Of a DNA stretch of 9,714 nt, positions 6,412-9,714 are shown piece after piece. A program made the translations under genes and the position numbers. Source of the DNA: Pseudomonadota bacterium (GTDB lineage: Bacteria; Pseudomonadota; Gammaproteobacteria; Burkholderiales; Gallionellaceae); contig JAJXTL010000112.1 of NCBI GenBank assembly GCA_021783855.1, positions 1 through 9,714 on the forward strand. Direction: 5' to 3'. Within the stretch, counting starts at the first letter, position 1, and the number at the start of each line of letters is the position of its first letter. The notes under the pieces are model-generated. The model saw nothing but the letters and a program-made list of their open reading frames with translations. It searched no databases and had not been told where the DNA came from.

Positions 6412-7455
6412 TTACTTCCAGATTGCGCGGCCTTGTGCGTCTTTGATCTGAGCTTTCCATGAGGCGCGAACCAGTTTCTGCACGTTTTCAGGCATAGGTA
6501 CATAGTCCAATTCAGATGCCAATTTGCCGCCGTTCTTGTAGGCCCAGTCGAAGAACTTGAGCACAGCTTCCGCTGATTCAGGCTTTTCCTGTGACTTGTG
6601 CATCAGAATGAAAGTGGCGCCGGTAATCGGCCAGCTTTCTTTGCCCGGTTGCTCGGTCAGGAGCAGATACATGCCAGGTGCCTTGTCCCACTCTGCTCCT
6701 GCGGCAGCTGCCTTGAAGGAGTCGTCATTGGGTTTGACGTACTGCCCATCCTTGTTCTTCACTTGCCCGTAAGACATTTTGTTTTGCAGCGCATAAGCGT
6801 ATTCCACATAACCGATGGAACCTTTGATACGTTGTACATAAGAAGCAACACCCTCATTGCCTTTGCCACCTGTACCAGCGGGCCATGCTACGGATGTGCC
6901 CTCACCAACCTTGGTTTTCCACTCCGGGCTGACCTTGGACAGATAGTTCACCCAGATAAAGGTGGTACCGGAACCATCCGAGCGATGTACCACGGTGATG
7001 TTTTCATCGCCCAGCTTGACGCCTTTGTTCAGGGCTACGATAGCCGGATCATTCCACTTGGTGATCTTGCCCAGATAGATGTTGGCAAGCACTTCACCCG
7101 TAAATTTAAGTTCGCCAGGATTGATGCCTTTTAAGTTATAAACTGGCACATCGCCGCCCATCACGGTAGGGAACTGCATCAGGCCGCTTTTTTCCAGTTC
7201 TTCCGGCTTGAGTGGCATGTCGGATGCACCGAAATCAACCGTTTTTGCATTGATTTGCTTGATGCCGCCGCCTGAACCGATGGATTGGTAGTTCATGTTG
7301 GTGCCGGACTGTGCCTTGTAGGCTTCTGCCCATTTGGCGTAAATCGGGTATGGGAAAGTTGCTCCTGCTCCGGTGATGTCGGTTGCAAAACTGCTACCGG
7401 CAAACGCGAACGCTGAGGCCGCTGTGATGGCGATAAAAACCTGCTTGAGTTTCAT
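6412..7455 (-). CDS. pstS: Periplasmic phosphate-binding protein PstS
   Basis: PstS captures inorganic phosphate in the periplasm and delivers it to PstC-PstA. The 347-residue precursor has a signal peptide ending SSFA|TDITGAG (cleavage after residue 24). The ligand residues known from E. coli PstS are all present, at a constant offset of 23 from the mature E. coli numbering: Thr33-Phe34 (GATFPYP), Ser61 (IGSGGG), Asp79 (GASDMPL), Arg158 with Ser162-Gly163-Thr164 (HRSDGSGTT). The start at 7455 is supported by AGGAG (7465-7461) five bases upstream. The 18-residue longer open frame from 7509 would put a non-signal sequence before the signal peptide and is rejected. It is the first gene of the operon, behind a Pho box, so induction by PhoB under phosphate limitation is likely. 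Confidence 0.97.
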   Translation of the reverse strand: MKLKQVFIAITAASAFAFAGSSFATDITGAGATFPYPIYAKWAEAYKAQSGTNMNYQSIGSGGGIKQINAKTVDFGASDMPLKPEELEKSGLMQFPTVMGGDVPVYNLKGINPGELKFTGEVLANIYLGKITKWNDPAIVALNKGVKLGDENITVVHRSDGSGTTFIWVNYLSKVSPEWKTKVGEGTSVAWPAGTGGKGNEGVASYVQRIKGSIGYVEYAYALQNKMSYGQVKNKDGQYVKPNDDSFKAAAAGAEWDKAPGMYLLLTEQPGKESWPITGATFILMHKSQEKPESAEAVLKFFDWAYKNGGKLASELDYVPMPENVQKLVRASWKAQIKDAQGRAIWK

Positions 7456-7460
7456 GATTT

Positions 7461-7465
7461 CTCCT
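7461..7465 (-). promoter_or_regulatory. Ribosome-binding site fixing the pstS start
   Basis: AGGAG on the minus strand lies five bases before the ATG at 7455 and directly precedes a textbook signal peptide. It rules out the upstream in-frame ATG at 7509. Confidence 0.85.
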
Positions 7466-7530
7466 GTTTGAAGTTTGCTTGTATAAGTCGCTATGCATAA
7501 CCGTGGCAAAAGCGTTCCGAAGCGAGTTCG

Positions 7531-7564
7531 ATATTATGTATCTTGTGTGACAGTATTATTACAC
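7531..7564 (-). promoter_or_regulatory. Pho box and -10 of the pst operon promoter
   Basis: On the minus strand three 7-bp units recur every 11 bp: GTGTAAT (7564-7558), CTGTCAC (7553-7547) and the weaker GATACAT (7542-7536), separated by the A/T-rich spacers AATA and ACAA. The middle unit matches the PhoB half-site CTGTCAY completely and the first matches 5 of 7. A -10 hexamer TAATAT (7536-7531) starts ten bases after the second unit, the spacing known for PhoB-dependent promoters where the Pho box replaces the -35. The expected transcript start is near 7524. This supports PhoB-activated expression of pstSCAB. Confidence 0.8.
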
Positions 7565-7579
7565 TCGGCAGAAACTGTG

Positions 7580-8908
7580 TTACAGATGGTGGTTGTGAGC
7601 TTTGAGGCTGGCGGCCAGATTGATTCTTTTCTTGCGTCGTTCCGTATAGCGCAAGCCGACAAAGGTAAGCAAGCCGACGATGGTCAGTCCGATGGTAAAG
7701 GCGGCGTAGGAGACTTGCCAGGGCAGGGTGTGCGTCATCATCGAATATTCGGACATGCCGCCGATGCCGGCCAGCAGATTAAGCGGCATGAAAACGACGC
7801 TGATGATCGTCAGTCGTTTAATGTCTTTGTTCTGGTTGATATTGATTGAGCTATCCGTGGCATCCATCAGGAAGTTGATCTTGTTGAACAGGAACGCCGT
7901 ATGTCCGTCCAGTGATTCGATGTCGCGCAAAATTTCGCGTACATCTTCGTGTTGCGATTCGGACAGGAATTTGCCGCGCATCAGAAAGGACAGCGCGCGC
8001 CGGGTATCCAGCACATTGCGGCGGATACGTCCGTTGAGGTCTTCTTCCTCGGCGATGGAGGCGAGTATAGCGGCTGCTTCATCGTCGGTGATGCGTGAAC
8101 TGAGTACCTGTTTGCCGACGATACCCAGGTCGGAATACACGTCTTCCAGAGCATTTGCCGAGTATTCCACATCGGCCGCATAGAGGTCGAGCAACACATC
8201 CTTGGCTTCGGATACGTAGCCGGATTGTGCGCGGGCGCGCAAACGCTGCAAGCGGAAAACCGGCAATTCCTCTCCGCGCACCGAGAACAGCGTGCCTTTG
8301 TGCAGAATGAACGCCACCGCAACGTTGCGTGAGGCGTCAACCCGGTCGAGCAAAAAATCGGAGTGCAGATGCACAACGCCGCCTTCTTCGACATAGAATC
8401 TGGCGCTGCTCTCAAGATCGGTCAGTACCTTCGGATTGGGCAATTCCAACCCGAACAATTCACTTGCCCATGTGATTTGTTCATCGTCAGGTGCGACCAG
8501 ATCTACCCAGATGGGTTTGGCCCGGGCAAGATCCTCGCGGTTGGTGATCGGAATCTGCCGCAAGCGTCCCTCATGCAGGTCAAACGCCCGCACGGTCACG
8601 CTGTGGTCCTGGGATCTGGCGCCGGTAACCAGTTCAGAGCGGACATCGTCCGAGATGACCAGCAGGATTTCCTCTTTGCGATCTTCTGTAACCAGCTGCC
8701 AGATGATCTCCCTGTCATCGGGTGACAGTGCCTCCAGGATGCGTGCGACCGACTGCGCATTCAGTTTTTCCAGTCTGAGCTGCAATTCCACAAGGTTTTG
8801 TTTGTGGGCCAGGGACTCGATTAGTTTGTGTTTTTGCAGCAGCCTGTTTACCTGCCACAGGTTTTTTTGTATGGAAGTCTGATCTTCGTTCGTGTCCATT
8901 TCTTGCAT
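7580..8908 (-). CDS. CorA-type cation channel protein with MgtE-N-like N-terminal domain
   Basis: This 442-residue protein probably carries divalent cations (Mg2+, Co2+ or similar) across the inner membrane. Residues about 30-95 (VARILEALSPDDREIIWQL and EEILLVISDDVR) look like the helical MgtE N-terminal domain. Residues about 105-365 form a CorA-like cytoplasmic funnel, including KPIWVDLVAPDDEQ (131-144) and a long stalk helix ending FNKINFLMDATDSSININQNK in two pieces: FNKINFLMDA (341-350) and ININQNK (355-361). Two C-terminal helices (about 366-384 and 400-420) and a basic tail RRKKR complete the CorA plan. The loop signature normally reading GMN is GMS here (384-386, GIGGMSEYS). The ATG at 8908 has a weak AGG eight bases upstream; the ATG at 8899 is a poorer alternative. 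It lies upstream of pstS on the same strand with no visible terminator between them. Confidence 0.85.
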   Translation of the reverse strand: MQEMDTNEDQTSIQKNLWQVNRLLQKHKLIESLAHKQNLVELQLRLEKLNAQSVARILEALSPDDREIIWQLVTEDRKEEILLVISDDVRSELVTGARSQDHSVTVRAFDLHEGRLRQIPITNREDLARAKPIWVDLVAPDDEQITWASELFGLELPNPKVLTDLESSARFYVEEGGVVHLHSDFLLDRVDASRNVAVAFILHKGTLFSVRGEELPVFRLQRLRARAQSGYVSEAKDVLLDLYAADVEYSANALEDVYSDLGIVGKQVLSSRITDDEAAAILASIAEEEDLNGRIRRNVLDTRRALSFLMRGKFLSESQHEDVREILRDIESLDGHTAFLFNKINFLMDATDSSININQNKDIKRLTIISVVFMPLNLLAGIGGMSEYSMMTHTLPWQVSYAAFTIGLTIVGLLTFVGLRYTERRKKRINLAASLKAHNHHL

Positions 8909-9040
8909 GACTTCGACCTATTCGTGGAATTTGCGCAATTCTAGCCTAATTCAGTGAATATTTATGACTGCTCGGTTCCGTGTGGATCGCTTGCGCATCA
9001 TTTATAAGGCTGTCGAATAAGCATGAATGTAAAATTAAGG
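8909..9040. other. Divergent intergenic region between the CorA-type gene and rpmB
   Basis: This region holds the upstream sequences of the minus-strand CorA-type gene. A TAGAAT on the minus strand near 8940 could be a -10 element, but no good -35 goes with it. I see no magnesium riboswitch-like folded leader: only about 130 bp are available and no long stem is evident. No gene is supported here. Confidence 0.4.
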
Positions 9041-9069
9041 TTGAATGTTTTTGATTCCGCCTGTAAAAT
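9041..9069 (+). promoter_or_regulatory. Sigma70-type promoter of rpmB-rpmG
   Basis: TTGAAT (9041-9046) and TAAAAT (9064-9069) are separated by exactly 17 bp and lie 35 bp upstream of the rpmB start. The bases just after the -10 (CCGCGC) are GC-rich. Such a discriminator is typical of ribosomal promoters under stringent control; that regulation is inferred. Confidence 0.75.
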
Positions 9070-9103
9070 CCGCGCTCTTTTGAAAATCGGTTGGAGTAGA
9101 AGC

Positions 9104-9340
9104 ATGGCGCGAGTATGTCAAGTGACGGGCAAGGGCCCGATGAGCGGTAACAATGTTTCACATGCGAATAACAGAACCAAGCGTCGCTTCTTGCCTAATC
9201 TGCAACGTCGTCGTTTCTGGGTCGAAGCTGAAAATCGCTGGGTAAGTCTGCGCCTGACCAATGCGGGTCTGCGTACCATCGACAAGAATGGTATCGAGTC
9301 CGTTTTGTCCGACATGCGCGCACGCGGCGAAAAAATTTAA
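9104..9340 (+). CDS. rpmB: 50S ribosomal protein L28
   Basis: This 78-residue protein is exactly the length of E. coli L28. The N-terminus [34 protein letters not shown] is the family signature; key pieces are [16 protein letters not shown] and TKRRF at residues 4-29. The C-terminal [19 protein letters not shown] (46-64) is also characteristic. GGAG at 9093-9096 lies seven bases before the ATG, and the longer in-frame opening upstream (from 9023) overlaps the promoter and is rejected. rpmG follows 12 bp after the stop, forming the usual two-gene L28-L33 unit. Confidence 0.97.
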   Translation: MARVCQVTGKGPMSGNNVSHANNRTKRRFLPNLQRRRFWVEAENRWVSLRLTNAGLRTIDKNGIESVLSDMRARGEKI

Positions 9341-9352
9341 GGAGTATAGAAA

Positions 9353-9508
9353 ATGCGTGAAAAAATCAAACTTGAATCCAGTGCCGGTACCGGCCATTTC
9401 TATACTACGGACAAAAACAAGCGCACCACCCCGGGCAAGATCGAAATGAAGAAGTACGATCCCGTGGTTCGCAAGCATGTCATGTACAAGGAAACCAAGC
9501 TGAAGTAA
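9353..9508 (+). CDS. rpmG: 50S ribosomal protein L33, zinc-independent form
   Basis: This 51-residue protein reads [20 protein letters not shown] at its start and ends YKETKLK, matching bacterial L33. It has no cysteine, so it is the C-minus type that cannot bind zinc at the usual ribbon site. Its start lies four residues later than in E. coli L33, as I recall for other betaproteobacterial copies. GGAG at 9341-9344 precedes the ATG by eight bases. It is co-transcribed with rpmB and ends 17 bp before a strong terminator. Confidence 0.96.
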   Translation: MREKIKLESSAGTGHFYTTDKNKRTTPGKIEMKKYDPVVRKHVMYKETKLK

Positions 9509-9525
9509 TTCGGTCTGGATTCAAA

Positions 9526-9557
9526 ATAAAAAAACCCGCTTCGGCGGGTTTTTTTAT
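9526..9557 (+). terminator. Intrinsic terminator of rpmB-rpmG
   Basis: The stem pairs an A-run plus CCCGC (9528-9539) with GCGGG plus seven Ts (9544-9555) around a TTCG tetraloop at 9540-9543; flanking bases extend the pairing to 9526-9557. It is a textbook Rho-independent terminator and would also work to some extent on the opposite strand because of the A-run. Confidence 0.95.
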
Positions 9558-9587
9558 GGGCGGAAAACTGCCGAGTTTAAATAAAAT

Positions 9588-9714
9588 GGCTCTATGTGAT
9601 TCATAGTGGGTAATGCGATAATTGCAGCGTGAACAGCTCAACTTTATTTAGCATGGCGCTCGGCCTGCAATCGCCTTGGCAAGTTAACGACATTTCGTTT
9701 TCTACCGATGAATC
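9588..9714 (+). mobile_element. Left end of an ISL3-family insertion sequence (runs out of window)
   Basis: GGCTCTATGTGATTCATAG (9588-9606) begins with the GGCTCT tip typical of ISL3-family terminal inverted repeats and is followed 22 bp later by an open frame resembling an ISL3 transposase N-terminus. The tip contains a small inverted repeat, CTATG/CATAG (9592-9596 and 9602-9606). The 8 bp before it (AATAAAAT, 9580-9587) would be the target duplication if the family's usual 8-bp duplication applies. The right end is not visible, so completeness is unknown. Confidence 0.65.
9629..9714 (+). CDS. ISL3-family transposase, N-terminal fragment (cut by window end)
   Basis: The open frame reads VNSSTLFSMALGLQSPWQV and continues NDISFSTDE to the window end. 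The phrase ALGLQSPWQV followed by an acidic or aromatic strand matches what I recall of the N-terminus of ISL3-family DDE transposases, ahead of the zinc-finger and helix-turn-helix regions, none of which is visible here. A stop at 9611-9613 closes the frame upstream. GTG at 9629 or ATG at 9653 could be the start; neither has a clear Shine-Dalgarno. Only 28 residues are available, so family assignment rests on the motif plus the adjacent inverted repeat. Confidence 0.65.
   Translation, partial: MNSSTLFSMALGLQSPWQVNDISFSTDE

Noticed and set aside
7456..7509. Longer pstS start at 7509
   Set aside because: The added 18 residues precede a normal signal peptide, and AGGAG is correctly placed for the start at 7455.
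8909..9040. Magnesium riboswitch (M-box or mgtA-type leader) before the CorA-type gene
   Set aside because: The region is too short and no long conserved stems can be traced by eye.
8946..9161. 71-residue minus-strand frame over the rpmB promoter
   Set aside because: It overlaps the rpmB start and promoter antisense, and has no family resemblance or ribosome-binding site.

Overview
The window is a stretch of bacterial chromosome. Protein sequences (SecD/SecF, a 51-residue cysteine-free RpmG starting MREKIKL, the Pst proteins) point to a betaproteobacterium, and the intergenic repeats and overall style recall the Nitrosomonadales/Gallionellaceae side of that class. That taxonomic guess is inference from recalled family sequences, not from a search. 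Nearly all genes are housekeeping or nutrient-uptake genes; the accessory content is confined to short intergenic repeats and one insertion-sequence end.

Layout. Positions 2-664 (+) are the C-terminal part of secD, followed by a roughly 185-bp repeat element bounded by inverted repeats (665-849), then secF (892-1824, +), a heptameric inverted-repeat patch, and a DedA-family membrane protein (1916-2557, +, TTG start). A signal-peptide protein with two tandem glycine-zipper domains follows (2736-3524, +); its leader holds an 8-bp tandem repeat. A perfect 34-bp palindrome (3562-3595) serves as a terminator between this gene and the convergent pst operon, followed by two more repeat-like hairpins.

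The minus strand from 7564 down to 3721 is the phosphate-uptake operon pstS-pstC-pstA-pstB. A good Pho box and -10 lie upstream of pstS, and a strong hairpin lies between pstS and pstC. No phoU follows pstB. PstS captures periplasmic phosphate, PstC and PstA form the channel, and PstB supplies ATP hydrolysis. Upstream on the same strand is a 442-residue protein with an MgtE-N-like helical N-terminus joined to a CorA-type channel whose signature reads GMS rather than GMN.

On the plus strand a sigma70-type promoter (9041-9069) drives rpmB (L28) and rpmG (L33), closed by an excellent UUCG-loop terminator (9526-9557). The last 127 bases look like the left end of an ISL3-family insertion sequence with the first codons of its transposase; the rest lies outside the window.

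I found no previously undescribed multi-gene system. The points most worth following are the repeat element splitting secD from secF, the octamer repeats in a 5' leader, the heptamer inverted array, the MgtE-N/CorA fusion with the GMS motif, and the regulatory layout of the pst operon.
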